Positions 5,102 through 13,114 of a stretch of DNA of 14,692 nt are shown here, one piece after another; position 1 is the stretch's first letter; each line of letters begins with the position of its first letter. Under the pieces are notes generated by a model, which searched no databases, was not told where the DNA came from, and saw only the letters and a list, made by a program, of their open reading frames with translations. The translations under genes were made by a program, and so were the position numbers. The stretch is from CTSoil-075 sp964292325 (GTDB taxonomy: Bacteria; Bacillota; Negativicutes; DSM-13327), in assembly GCA_964292325.1 (NCBI GenBank), contig CAXYVG010000086.1:1-14692 (forward strand), given 5' to 3'.

Positions 5102-7087
5102 ATGTCAAATATTGATACACAATCTGTAAATGCAATCAGAGTTTTATCTGCTGATGCTGTGCAACAAGCAAATTCCGGTCATCCAGGACTACCACTTGGT
5201 GGTGCAGCTATGGCTTATGAACTTTGGGCAAAACATATGAACCATAATCCGAAAAATCCAAAATGGAACAATCGTGACCGTTTTATTCTTTCGGCTGGGC
5301 ATGGTTCTGCCTTGCTATATTCTTTGCTTCATCTATTTGGCTATGGCCTTACGAAAGAAGATCTAGCGAACTTTAGACAGGATGGTTCTTTAACGCCAGG
5401 TCATCCAGAGTATGGTCATACTGTAGGTGTTGAAGCAACTACTGGACCACTTGGTGCAGGCATGGGTATGGCAGTTGGTATGGCAATGGCCGAAACACAC
5501 TTAGCTGCAGTATTTAATGAGCCAGAATATCCAGTGGTTGATCACTATACTTATGTATTGGGTGGCGACGGCTGTATGATGGAAGGTATCACATCAGAGG
5601 CTCTCTCTCTTGCTGGTACACTTGCACTCGATAAACTGATCGTATTTTACGATAGCAATAAAATTTCCATTGAGGGTTCGACAGATATTGCGTTTACAGA
5701 AGATGTAGCAAAACGTATGGAAGCATTCCATTTTCAAGTACTTACAGTAGAAGATGGTAATAATCTAGAGGAAATCGGCAAGGCCATTGAAGCAGCAAAA
5801 GCCGAAACAACAAAACCAAGCTTTATCATTGTGAAAACGCAAATTGGCTACGGATGCCCAACCAAACAAGGGAAAGCAAGTGCGCATGGTGAACCATTAG
5901 GACCAGACAATATTAAAGCACTGAAAGAAAATCTAAACTGGCCAAGCCAAGAGGCTTTTTATGTACCAGATGAGGTATATGAAAATTACAAGAAGATTGC
6001 ACAGGAAAAAGCAGTAGTAGAAGAAACTTGGAATACATTATTTGCTAAATATATAGCAAAATACCCAGAAAAGAAAAAACTTTGGGATAAATATTTTTCT
6101 GAAGATCTAACAGCAAACCTGCTAGAAAATGAAGAATTCTGGGCATATGAAGATAAAGCAAATGCAACAAGAAATCTTTCCGGCGTTATGATCAATAAAA
6201 TCAAAGATATCATACCAAACCTTATTGGCGGTAGTGCTGATCTTGCACCTTCTAACAAAACCGCAATGAAAGGGGCAGGCGATTACAGTAAAGACAACTA
6301 TGCAGGCAAAAACCTACATTTTGGTGTAAGAGAATTAGCGATGGCAGCTATGGCGAATGGTATAGCATTACATGGCGGTCTTAAAACGTATGTATCCACT
6401 TTCTTTGTATTTAGTGACTATGTAAAACCAATGGCAAGACTTGCAGCTTTGATGGGATTACCAGTCGTTTATGTGTTAACTCATGACAGTATTGGTGTAG
6501 GAGAAGATGGCCCAACTCATGAGCCAATCGAACAACTTGCTATGCTAAGAGCAATGCCAAATTTCAACGTATATAGACCAGCTGATGCAACTGAGACAGC
6601 AGCAGCTTGGTATGCAGCTATTTCCAGTAACACAACACCAACGGCACTTGTACTTACAAGACAAAATATACCGCAACTACAAGGCAGCAGCAAAGATGCA
6701 CTGAAAGGCGCTTATGTCCTTCAAGATGCAAGTAAAGCAACTCCAGATGCAATTATCATTGCAAGTGGATCGGAAGTAGAACTTGCAGTACATGCAAAAG
6801 TAGAACTTGCTAAGGAAAACATTGATGTAAGAGTTGTAAGTATGCCATGTATGGACGTATATGAACAACAAGATGCAGCATATAAAGAAAGCGTATTGCC
6901 AAAAGCAGTTAGAGCAAGAGTTGCAGTAGAAGCACTTTCTGACTTCGGTTGGGGAAAATACATAGGCTTAGACGGAAAAACAGTAACAATGACAGGTTTC
7001 GGTGCATCCGCACCAGCAGAGATATTATTTAAAAAATTCGGCTTTACAACTGAGAATGTAGTGAAGGCTGTAAAAGAAGTTTTATAA
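5102..7087 (+). CDS. tkt: Transketolase
   Basis: This thiamine-diphosphate enzyme transfers two-carbon ketol units between sugar phosphates (for example xylulose 5-phosphate and ribose 5-phosphate) and links the pentose phosphate pathway to glycolysis. The full-length 661-residue bacterial form is present: N-terminal pyrophosphate domain, pyrimidine domain, and C-terminal domain. Visible active-site elements include H27 in SGHPG, H67 in SAGHGSALLY, H101 in PGHPEYGH, the ThDP/metal motif GDG at 155-157 with GCMMEG, the cofactor-activating glutamate E411 in FGVREL, and H461 in LTHDSIGVGEDGPTHEP. The numbering matches E. coli TktA at several of these. The ATG at 5102 follows GTAGGAGG. It forms a pentose-phosphate pair with talC upstream and is closed by a very strong terminator. 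Nothing looks defective. Confidence 0.98.
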   Translation: MSNIDTQSVNAIRVLSADAVQQANSGHPGLPLGGAAMAYELWAKHMNHNPKNPKWNNRDRFILSAGHGSALLYSLLHLFGYGLTKEDLANFRQDGSLTPGHPEYGHTVGVEATTGPLGAGMGMAVGMAMAETHLAAVFNEPEYPVVDHYTYVLGGDGCMMEGITSEALSLAGTLALDKLIVFYDSNKISIEGSTDIAFTEDVAKRMEAFHFQVLTVEDGNNLEEIGKAIEAAKAETTKPSFIIVKTQIGYGCPTKQGKASAHGEPLGPDNIKALKENLNWPSQEAFYVPDEVYENYKKIAQEKAVVEETWNTLFAKYIAKYPEKKKLWDKYFSEDLTANLLENEEFWAYEDKANATRNLSGVMINKIKDIIPNLIGGSADLAPSNKTAMKGAGDYSKDNYAGKNLHFGVRELAMAAMANGIALHGGLKTYVSTFFVFSDYVKPMARLAALMGLPVVYVLTHDSIGVGEDGPTHEPIEQLAMLRAMPNFNVYRPADATETAAAWYAAISSNTTPTALVLTRQNIPQLQGSSKDALKGAYVLQDASKATPDAIIIASGSEVELAVHAKVELAKENIDVRVVSMPCMDVYEQQDAAYKESVLPKAVRARVAVEALSDFGWGKYIGLDGKTVTMTGFGASAPAEILFKKFGFTTENVVKAVKEVL

Positions 7088-7092
7088 AGTAT

Positions 7093-7141
7093 AAAAAAAG
7101 TAGGGATATCTGCGTAAGTTGCAGATATCCCTACTTTTTTT
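7093..7141. terminator. Very strong bidirectional terminator after tkt
   Basis: A perfect 21-bp stem (7093-7113 with 7121-7141) with a 7-base loop is bounded by A7 and T7 runs, so it can end transcription from both sides. The stop codon of the minus-strand gene (7131-7133) lies within the stem, so termination of that gene begins inside its coding end. Confidence 0.95.
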
Positions 7142-7502
7142 GGTCTGATAAAATTGTTGTTAGCATTTTTTGTAGTTGTTGCATTGTATGTATCATTTGT
7201 TGGTTTTGCATCTGTAGATCGTTAATCTGTTGTTTCATTTTTTCTTGCTCAATATGTTGTGATTGACTCATATTTGTTTGTTTACTTTGGGTGTTTTCTT
7301 TCTCCTCGGCTTCTTGAATACTAATTAAAGACGAAGTCGTAAATAAGGCATCCCCTATATCAATTAGAAAATTACCAAGTGTCTCTTGTTCATCAGAAGT
7401 TAATTCAGTAGCGAACTGTATGCCAATTACTGTTGGGAGGAGTGCGACGGTTTCCATATCTAATGATTGCAAATAGTTTACTGCCGACTTTAAATGCGAC
7501 AT
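7131..7502 (-). CDS. Small hypothetical protein with Gln-rich C-terminal coiled coil
   Basis: This 123-residue protein is of unknown function. Its first half (about 1-65) is a compact, mainly helical region with SAVNYLQSLDMETVALLPTV and a Leu/Asp/Thr-rich stretch. Residues about 66-85 are polar and probably flexible. Residues about 88-118 are Gln/Met-rich with heptad-like spacing (INDLQMQNQQMIHTMQQLQK), suggesting a coiled coil and oligomerisation. There is no signal peptide or membrane segment. The start is uncertain: ATG at 7502 lies 8 bases after GGCGG of GGAAGGCGG, while a TTG at 7508 lies 5 bases after AAGG and would add two residues. It is transcribed away from selO and converges on tkt, with its stop inside the shared terminator. 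Coding is plausible because the frame is clean, has a ribosome binding site and shows structured composition. Confidence 0.7.
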   Translation of the reverse strand: MSHLKSAVNYLQSLDMETVALLPTVIGIQFATELTSDEQETLGNFLIDIGDALFTTSSLISIQEAEEKENTQSKQTNMSQSQHIEQEKMKQQINDLQMQNQQMIHTMQQLQKMLTTILSDQKK

Positions 7503-7681
7503 TTTCAAAACCGCCTTCCATAATGCTTTGCTATTGAAATCAATATGCCATTTTGATGCGTGAAAATAGTATAATAAATAGTATGGAAGTAGATACTAAA
7601 AAATAATAGAATGCTTATGATTTTTATTTTGTGCGAAAGAAAAAATGCGATATAAAAATACAAAAGAGGGAAGGAGATACA

Positions 7682-9157
7682 ATGATAGAGAGGCAAGCGC
7701 AAAGCGCAATCGGATGGAACTTGGATAATAGTTATGCCCGTCTGCCTACATCTTTTTTTACCAACTTGACTCCTAAGATTGTACCAGCACCGAAATTAAT
7801 CGTTCTCAATGAAATGTTGGCAACATCGCTGGGTCTAAACATAGAGGCATTAAAGCAGCCAGAGGGCATAGAAGTGCTCGCTGGTAACCGAATTCCGGAA
7901 GGGGCTTCTCCTATTGCTCAAGCGTATGCGGGACATCAATTTGGGAATTTTACATTGCTTGGGGATGGACGGGCTATGTTACTTGGTGAGCAAATGACTC
8001 CGAGTGGTGAGAGAGTCGATATTCAGCTTAAGGGTTCAGGGCGAACGCCATATTCTCGGCGGGGGGATGGCCGGGCTGCTCTTGGACCAATGTTACGTGA
8101 ATATATTATTAGCGAAGCAATGCATGGACTTGGTATTGCGACTACTCGTAGCCTAGCAGTAGTGACAACCGGGGAGACCATTATTCGCGAAGCTGCAGAG
8201 CCCGGTGCCATTTTGACTCGTGTGGCTGCTAGCCATTTGCGTGTTGGTACCTTTGCATATGCTTCACAATGGGGGACTCGCGAGGAACTTAGGATTCTAG
8301 CCGATTATACATTACAGCGGCATTTTCCTGAGGTTGAAATGGATCAAAACCGCTATCTTTCTCTACTTCAAGAAGTGATCAAACGCCAAGCGGCATTGAT
8401 TGCTAAATGGCAATTAGTTGGTTTTATTCATGGGGTCATGAATACCGATAATATGACACTGAGTGGAGAAACCATTGATTATGGTCCTTGTGCTTTTATG
8501 GATGTTTATGACCCGGAAACGGTATTTAGTTCGATTGATATTCATGGTCGTTATGCTTATGGGAATCAGCCCCAGATTGCTGGGTGGAATCTGGCGCGAT
8601 TTGCTGAAACCTTATTGCCACTCTTACATAGCAATCAGGAAGAAGCAGTCAAACTGGCTCAGGATGAAATGTTAAAGTTTGCTGAGTTGTATCAACGTAA
8701 CTGGCTGACAGGCATGAGAGGAAAATTAGGAATATATAATGAGGAGGTAGAGGATGAATCCTTAATCCAAGACCTCCTAAGTATGATGCAAAAATATCGC
8801 GGAGATTATACCAATACCTTCCGTGCATTAACAGCTGATAAGCCAGAGGATACGGCCTTATTTGGTACGGAAGAATTTTCTAAGTGGCATGAATTATGGC
8901 AGGCGAGACTTGGCAGGCAGCAACAATCGAAAGTCTCCTCGCAGCAGTTGATGAAAAATTGCAATCCCGCGATCATTCCTCGCAATCACCAAGTAGAAGC
9001 TGCACTAGAGTCGGTAGTAAAACAAGGAGACTATAACGTGATGAAGAAATTTCTTGCTGCGCTTTCAACTCCTTACGCTTATTCTCCCGAGCAGGCTGCT
9101 TATTGTACATTGCCTACCTCTTCCGCTCATCCATACCGGACCTTTTGTGGCACCTAA
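7682..9157 (+). CDS. selO: SelO family protein adenylyltransferase (YdiU)
   Basis: SelO is a pseudokinase-fold enzyme that transfers AMP from ATP to Ser, Thr or Tyr of proteins and is linked to redox homeostasis. The 491-residue protein has the usual full length and signatures: AYAGHQFGNF (81-90), LGDGRAMLLGE, DIQLKGSGRTPYSRRGDGRA, LREYIISEAMHGLG, REAAEPGAILTRVAASHLRVG and GVMNTDNMTLSGETIDYGP. By analogy with Pseudomonas syringae SelO, K117, E140 and R180 bind nucleotide, D256 is the likely base, and N257 and D266 hold metal. The C-terminus ends in YRTFCGT, with a cysteine where eukaryotic SelO carries selenocysteine. The start is the ATG at 7682 after GGAAGGAGAT; an in-frame GTG at 7631 has no ribosome binding site. 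It appears monocistronic, with its own terminator. Confidence 0.95.
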   Translation: MIERQAQSAIGWNLDNSYARLPTSFFTNLTPKIVPAPKLIVLNEMLATSLGLNIEALKQPEGIEVLAGNRIPEGASPIAQAYAGHQFGNFTLLGDGRAMLLGEQMTPSGERVDIQLKGSGRTPYSRRGDGRAALGPMLREYIISEAMHGLGIATTRSLAVVTTGETIIREAAEPGAILTRVAASHLRVGTFAYASQWGTREELRILADYTLQRHFPEVEMDQNRYLSLLQEVIKRQAALIAKWQLVGFIHGVMNTDNMTLSGETIDYGPCAFMDVYDPETVFSSIDIHGRYAYGNQPQIAGWNLARFAETLLPLLHSNQEEAVKLAQDEMLKFAELYQRNWLTGMRGKLGIYNEEVEDESLIQDLLSMMQKYRGDYTNTFRALTADKPEDTALFGTEEFSKWHELWQARLGRQQQSKVSSQQLMKNCNPAIIPRNHQVEAALESVVKQGDYNVMKKFLAALSTPYAYSPEQAAYCTLPTSSAHPYRTFCGT

Positions 9158-9199
9158 TCGTGATTGTATTTAAGTATTTCTATATCTAGATAACATAAT

Positions 9200-9238
9200 A
9201 ACTCCTGCCAATTTGCATATGAATTGGGCAGGAGTTTT
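9200..9238 (+). terminator. Intrinsic terminator after selO
   Basis: A 14-bp stem with one bulged G (AACTCCTGCCAATT paired with AATTGGGCAGGAGTT) ends in TTTT. The hairpin is strong and the U-tract short. Confidence 0.85.
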
Positions 9239-9318
9239 GGCGTTTTGTAGGAATACATATAGTGAAAAGTAAATAGATTATAGATAGTAACATAATTTTA
9301 TAGAAAGGTAGGAAAACT

Positions 9319-9876
9319 ATGATAAGAATAGGGGTAATCGGACAATCAGGAGAGGTATCGGCTGCGATATGTAAAATTTCTGAAGAGGTTGGGCGAGAAA
9401 TTGCTGCGCGAGGAGCTATACTTCTTACTGGTGGAACAAACGGGGTCATGGAAGCTGCTTCCAGAGGAGCAAAACAGACCAATGGAATGGTTGTAGGTAT
9501 TCTTTCTGGTGATGCATTAGATGGTGCCAATGATTATATAGATGTTCCGATTACGACAGGGCTTAATTATGACTATAGAAGTCTCATTTTGATTCACTCC
9601 GTTGATGCTGTTATTATGATTGCTGGGGCGAACGGGACATTGGGCGAATTATCAGCCGCGTATTTGAATCGCAAGCCGATTGTCGTCATTGAAGCCACTG
9701 GTGGCTGGGCGGCAAAAATTCGTAGTATGGCTTATGATGGTGAATATCTTGATGAACGCAAATGGGTGAAGATGGATTATGCTAGTACGGCAAAAGAAGC
9801 TCTTGATATAGTGATGGAACGAGTGCAACAACAGACAATAGTAAAAGAAAAGATAGAACGGGTTGATGGAGATTGA
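9319..9876 (+). CDS. TIGR00725 family (LOG/SLOG-like Rossmann) protein
   Basis: The 185-residue cytoplasmic protein belongs to the TIGR00725 group, related to the LOG/lysine-decarboxylase-like and DprA (SLOG) Rossmann folds that bind nucleotides or nucleotide-derived ligands. An opening strand IRIGVIGQSG is followed by LLTGGTNGVMEAASRGAK (36-52), R87 in YDYRSL and the phosphate-loop-like GANGTLGEL (103-111). This is a variant of the PGGxGTxxE motif of LOG cytokinin-forming phosphoribohydrolases. The first Pro-Gly-Gly is changed, so LOG activity should not be assumed. The start has AGGTAGGA upstream at usual spacing. The last ten or so residues are charged and probably disordered. No operon partner is evident. 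The family call is good; the biochemical role is unknown. Confidence 0.88.
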   Translation: MIRIGVIGQSGEVSAAICKISEEVGREIAARGAILLTGGTNGVMEAASRGAKQTNGMVVGILSGDALDGANDYIDVPITTGLNYDYRSLILIHSVDAVIMIAGANGTLGELSAAYLNRKPIVVIEATGGWAAKIRSMAYDGEYLDERKWVKMDYASTAKEALDIVMERVQQQTIVKEKIERVDGD

Positions 9877-9937
9877 TACTCCCCACAGAGAAAATTAGGG
9901 GCTTTTTGATGATGAAATGCCAGGTCAAGATAGTGGG

Positions 9938-10006
9938 TTAGTATCTAAAATCCAGCAAGCCCAAAACCAATAAAAAGACAATGACAGTTAAAATAGTAGA
10001 TATCAT
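9938..10006 (-). CDS. Possible 22-residue membrane microprotein
   Basis: On the minus strand an ATG at 10006, preceded by AGAAGGTG six bases away, opens a 22-codon frame ending in TAA. The product is almost one transmembrane helix: STILTVIVFLLVLGLL, ending D-F-R-Y. It lies 57 bases downstream of the 58-residue gene on the same strand, with no terminator seen between, so the two may be cotranscribed. Between them is a direct repeat of TTGTCATA. A good ribosome binding site and uniformly hydrophobic coding argue for a real gene, but 22 codons can occur by chance. No function is implied. Confidence 0.45.
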   Translation of the reverse strand: MISTILTVIVFLLVLGLLDFRY

Positions 10007-10063
10007 AAGTTACACCTTCTTTGTCTTACATTATAAGGTAAATGTATGACAAAAATATGACAA

Positions 10064-10240
10064 CTATGCATCTTTGTTTTTTCCCTTTACTTGCTCTAAG
10101 AATGCATTCAATAGTGCTGTATTCTTAGGACGATTGGCATATTGATAGCTAAAATTATTATTATTTGTTTGGTTACTTTGTTCTCTAGATTTCTTTAATC
10201 CAAAGGCGTCATTCGCCTTATTTACTTTTTTCTGACCCAT
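10064..10240 (-). CDS. Small hydrophilic Asn/Lys-rich protein of unknown function
   Basis: A 58-residue, lysine- and asparagine-rich, cysteine-free protein begins at ATG 10240, which follows a strong GGGGAGGTGAT. An upstream in-frame start at 10276 would place this ribosome binding site inside the coding region and is less likely. The N-terminal half (MGQKKVNKANDAFGLKKSRE) is basic, the middle has a run of Asn, and residues about 43-54 (NTALLNAFLEQV) could form a short amphipathic helix. There is no signal peptide or membrane segment. It lies 86 bases downstream of the MYG1 gene on the same strand with no clear terminator between. The composition recalls small spore-associated or nucleic-acid-associated proteins, but I do not recognise a family. 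Confidence 0.68.
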   Translation of the reverse strand: MGQKKVNKANDAFGLKKSREQSNQTNNNNFSYQYANRPKNTALLNAFLEQVKGKNKDA

Positions 10241-10326
10241 AAGTATCACCTCCCCAGTGTTGTTTTTGACATGCAAATTGAATATATGCGAGTAGAAAAG
10301 CAGAGGGGATGTATGTTACACTATTT

Positions 10327-11220
10327 TTAAAGTGACAATTTTGCTATTTTTAAAGCACTTTCCAGGCTTTTCGTTGATGCTATAAATCCTGCTTTGTGGC
10401 AAAATATAGCATCTTCTATTTGAATGATAGAATTTATTTCTTCACTTGATTTTCCTCTAATGGATTCTAATAGATCTTTTCTGGCTTCAAAAGTATCAGC
10501 CGTTTTCTTTACCGTCTGAACTTTATACTCGTCATTATTATCCCCTGGAGAAATAACGAATAATACCTCGTTATTTACATCGATTCTAAGTAGCTGTTGT
10601 AGCCAAGGGCAACCGGTTTGTAAAACCATTATTTCAGGAATCGTTCGATTGGCAAAGGCTTCATTGATGATGATCCTTGCTTTTATAATAGCAGCTTGTC
10701 TATGGATGATTTTTTTTATAACCTCAGTAGCATAATGGGTCGCTTCTTCGAACGCTTCATCTTTAGAATCTTTTGAATCCCATGTAGGATTGAAATTTTG
10801 TATGATATCCGTGATGGAAGTTACTTTAATATCTGATTTTATATCAATGCCATTGTCAGTAGCATCAATCCCTTGTATTAAATTTTTGTCAACATAATCA
10901 AAAATTGAGTTGATATCATTTTCTTCAAATTGAGGGTTAAACGTTTGTATGACTCTAGGACCAAACTCTCTCCAGACTAAACCGCAAGCGGCATAGGGAA
11001 TATTATTTTCTCTAACTTCTTTATTTAGTTGGTGATGATCGAATTCTCCGAGCGATATGTCATAAACAAAGTCGAGTTTGCTAAGTAGATCTTCATCTCT
11101 GGTTCTTGTTACCTTGATATCTCCAAGTAGTAATCTAAGTATAGCGGTCGCCATAACATCATCCGCATGAAATTTTCCGCTATGTGTTCCTAGTGTTTTA
11201 ATATTTTTTTCATTAATCAT
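10327..11220 (-). CDS. MYG1 family (UPF0160, DHH-like) protein
   Basis: This 297-residue protein belongs to the MYG1 family. Eukaryotic MYG1 is reported as a 3'-5' RNA exonuclease of nucleus and mitochondria; bacterial members are mostly uncharacterised. It has the full family length and DHH-phosphoesterase-like metal motifs: THSGKFHADDVMA with H13, H18, D20 and D21; GEFDHHQ with D61, H62 and H63; and QGIDATDNG with D119 and D122. The C-terminus CHKAGFIASTKSLESALKIA matches the family end. The ATG at 11220 has AAAGGG six bases upstream. A metal-dependent phosphoesterase or nuclease acting in the cytoplasm is the best prediction. The two small genes downstream on the same strand may share its transcript. 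Confidence 0.92.
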   Translation of the reverse strand: MINEKNIKTLGTHSGKFHADDVMATAILRLLLGDIKVTRTRDEDLLSKLDFVYDISLGEFDHHQLNKEVRENNIPYAACGLVWREFGPRVIQTFNPQFEENDINSIFDYVDKNLIQGIDATDNGIDIKSDIKVTSITDIIQNFNPTWDSKDSKDEAFEEATHYATEVIKKIIHRQAAIIKARIIINEAFANRTIPEIMVLQTGCPWLQQLLRIDVNNEVLFVISPGDNNDEYKVQTVKKTADTFEARKDLLESIRGKSSEEINSIIQIEDAIFCHKAGFIASTKSLESALKIAKLSL

Positions 11221-11361
11221 AATGTACCCTTTCTTAGTTGAATTATTTATTACTATTATATATATAGTATAGCACTGTTTAGGAAGTTTCTATTCTATAA
11301 TAAGAAGAGATGAAATAAATGTCAAATTTCAGTAAACCCTCTCGTATTTATTGCTATTTTG

Positions 11362-11381
11362 GTATATGATAATTCATATAC
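11362..11381. promoter_or_regulatory. 20-bp palindrome upstream of the NrdD-like gene
   Basis: GTATATGATAATTCATATAC has perfect 8-bp arms around TAAT. It lies about 110 bases before the NrdD-like gene and about 140 bases before the MYG1 start, in the divergent region 11221-11489. It looks like an operator for a dimeric regulator. It is not a clear NrdR box. The same region holds an AT-rich imperfect palindrome near 11249-11268 and an imperfect hairpin at 11414-11457 (CTTACC/GGTAAG arms) in the leader. Confidence 0.4.
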
Positions 11382-11489
11382 ATCAAACGTAACAATAAAA
11401 TAATTTATTAATGCTTACCTATTACGACTTAATTCTATGAAATGTGCAATCGGTAAGTATTATGATGATGACAAAAGGAGAGTGTTGAA

Positions 11490-11771
11490 ATGGGTTGTAG
11501 AGTGATTAATAATATAGAAGTCAATGTTAGCGGTGGTTCGATTCAGAGCGAAGAATTATCAGCTTATCTTACGCAGGTGCAAGCTAAGCAACGATATAAA
11601 ATAGTGAAAGCAGACGTTGCTGTAGATGGCGATTATGTCGATGTGAATTACACTACAGAGCAAGTCCCTTTTGAGAGAATTCGCAGGATTACAGGTTATT
11701 TGGTAGGTACTACTGCCAAATGGAACAATGCAAAGAAGGCTGAATTAAGAGATCGTGTGAAACACGGTTAA
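11490..11771 (+). CDS. Stand-alone NrdD-like glycyl-radical domain protein
   Basis: This 93-residue protein ends in FERIRRITGYLVG, then TAKWNNAKKAELRDRVKHG. That is the C-terminal signature of the anaerobic ribonucleotide reductase NrdD, whose radical-carrying glycine sits in RRVCGYLG (G681 in E. coli). Here the candidate radical glycine is G69. The 600-odd-residue catalytic barrel of NrdD is absent, as is the CxxC...CxxC zinc site that normally precedes the glycine loop; only C3 is present. The N-terminal 60 residues are predicted beta/alpha and not recognised. The start has AAAGGAG nine bases upstream, and a terminator follows, so this is an intact gene rather than a truncated nrdD. It may be a spare glycyl-radical part, as GrcA/YfiD is for pyruvate formate-lyase, or a repurposed domain. 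No nrdD or activase (nrdG) is in the window. Confidence 0.85.
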   Translation: MGCRVINNIEVNVSGGSIQSEELSAYLTQVQAKQRYKIVKADVAVDGDYVDVNYTTEQVPFERIRRITGYLVGTTAKWNNAKKAELRDRVKHG

Positions 11772-11788
11772 TCATAACGAAAACAGTG

Positions 11789-11831
11789 AATTCAAAGCAC
11801 CGTCTTCTTTTGACGGTGGTTTGAATTTTGT
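11789..11831 (+). terminator. Intrinsic terminator after the NrdD-like gene
   Basis: A 16-bp stem with one mismatch (AATTCAAAGCACCGTC at 11789-11804 with 11812-11827) has a 7-base loop and is followed by a short T-run. It separates the NrdD-like gene from the MFS exporter. Confidence 0.85.
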
Positions 11832-11864
11832 AATTTATCCGTTGTCGGGTGTTGAGGTGAGAGG

Positions 11865-13046
11865 TTGTTTACTTTATTTAAAAATGTTCCCAAGACCATT
11901 TGGCTCATTGCACTAGGTCATTTGGTTGCTGATTTATCGCCCGGTGCCCTTTATGTAGCACTGCCGTTTTTAAAAGCCAAGTTTGCTTTATCATATGCTG
12001 AAGTCAGTGCAGTTGTATTAACGCAGAATATAGCATCTTCTATCAGTCAACCGTTGTTTGGATATTTAAGTGATCAAAAACATCGTCCTTGGTTGATGCC
12101 GATGGGGTGTATGACTACGGGTATATTTATGGCTGCATCATTATTGGTCCCGAATTATTATCTTGTTATGGTATGCACCGCCATTAGTGGTTTGGGCAAT
12201 TCTGCTTTTCATCCTGAAGCTGCGAAAATAGTAAATTTTGTTGGTGGACGAGAAAAGGGGAAAGCGGTTAGTCTTTTTTCATTAGGAGGCTATGCTGGTG
12301 TCGCCTTGGGATCTATGTTGCTAGCTGTACTGTTGCTCGACGGGCAAAGTCCTCGCATCCTTATCTATACGCTACCTAGTTTTTTGATTGGTATTGCTTT
12401 ATTTTATGAAATGAATAAAATAAAGCAACCAGAAGTCAAAAGCAAAGGGAGCTTGGGAACGCTGAAGGAATGTGTCAATTGGCCCCTCTTAGCGTTACTT
12501 GGTATGATTTTGACGCGAGCTACTGTTACATCAGGAATTAGTACGTTTGTACCCTTATACTATGTTTCTTATTTAGGAGGAAGTCAGATCTATGCCAGTT
12601 CGCTTTTGACGATATATTTATTATCAGGGGCAGTCGGAACGATGTTTGGTGGAATTTTGAGTGACAAATATGGTAGTAAGCAGGTTATGTTATATTCTAT
12701 TTTGCCAATTGCGTTGTTAATGTATTGCTTTTTGTCGGCCAATGGTATCTGGGTTTTTATCATTTTAGCATTTGCTAGTATTTTGTTGTCCGCTACTGCG
12801 ACCAGTAGTTTGCTATTGACGCAAAAAATGATGCCCCAAAATATAGCGATGGCTTCGGGCTTTACTCTTGGTTTTAGTGTAGGGCTCGGAACCATGGGTG
12901 TTTTGGGCTTGGGATGGGTTGCAGATCATTGGGGAATCACCTTTGTTTTTGATATTCTAGTGTTACTGCCCATCATTGGCTTTATCCTTACTTTATTTAT
13001 ACGGGATCCAGAAAGGAAACTTTCTATGCGTGAGATAAGAAGTTGA
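11865..13046 (+). CDS. MFS transporter, fosmidomycin-resistance (Fsr) type
   Basis: A 393-residue inner-membrane protein has about 12 predicted transmembrane helices, a normal size for the major facilitator superfamily. Residues 18-27 (GHLVADLSPG) match the H-x3-D-x3-G pattern at the start of the Fsr family. SGLGNSAFHPEAA (108-120) is the other Fsr-type signature. Cytoplasmic loops GYLSDQKHR (66-74) and GGILSDKYGSKQ are the two copies of MFS motif A. Proton-driven efflux of a drug or metabolite is likely; the substrate is not deducible. The gene starts at TTG 11865, five bases after GAGGTG; the nearby ATG at 11884 is in another frame. It is monocistronic, with terminators on both sides. Confidence 0.9.
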   Translation: MFTLFKNVPKTIWLIALGHLVADLSPGALYVALPFLKAKFALSYAEVSAVVLTQNIASSISQPLFGYLSDQKHRPWLMPMGCMTTGIFMAASLLVPNYYLVMVCTAISGLGNSAFHPEAAKIVNFVGGREKGKAVSLFSLGGYAGVALGSMLLAVLLLDGQSPRILIYTLPSFLIGIALFYEMNKIKQPEVKSKGSLGTLKECVNWPLLALLGMILTRATVTSGISTFVPLYYVSYLGGSQIYASSLLTIYLLSGAVGTMFGGILSDKYGSKQVMLYSILPIALLMYCFLSANGIWVFIILAFASILLSATATSSLLLTQKMMPQNIAMASGFTLGFSVGLGTMGVLGLGWVADHWGITFVFDILVLLPIIGFILTLFIRDPERKLSMREIRS

Positions 13047-13078
13047 GTGATGAAATGGCCGTTATTGATATGTTCTCT

Positions 13079-13110
13079 GAAGCTTCCGGCGATCTGCTGG
13101 AAGCTTTTTT
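13079..13110 (+). terminator. Intrinsic terminator after the MFS gene
   Basis: AAGCTTCCGGC pairs with GCTGGAAGCTT (11 bp, one G-U) across the loop GATCT and is followed by T6. It isolates the transporter from bioY. Confidence 0.9.
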
Positions 13111-13114
13111 GTAC

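Noticed and set aside
7505..7702. 65-residue minus-strand hydrophobic frame upstream of selO
   Set aside because: It spans the selO ribosome binding site and start antisense, lacks a ribosome binding site, and reflects AT-rich intergenic sequence.
9100..9157. Frameshifted or truncated SelO C-terminus
   Set aside because: The end YRTFCGT is the normal C-terminus of Firmicutes SelO and the length is normal, so the protein is complete.
9879..9910. Terminator after the TIGR00725 gene (CCCC...GGGG then CTTTTTG)
   Set aside because: The stem is only 4 bp with a 13-base loop, too weak to support with confidence.
11249..11268. NrdR box for the NrdD-like gene
   Set aside because: The TATATATAG-like sequence is only an AT-rich partial match, and the usual second box about 30 bases away is absent.
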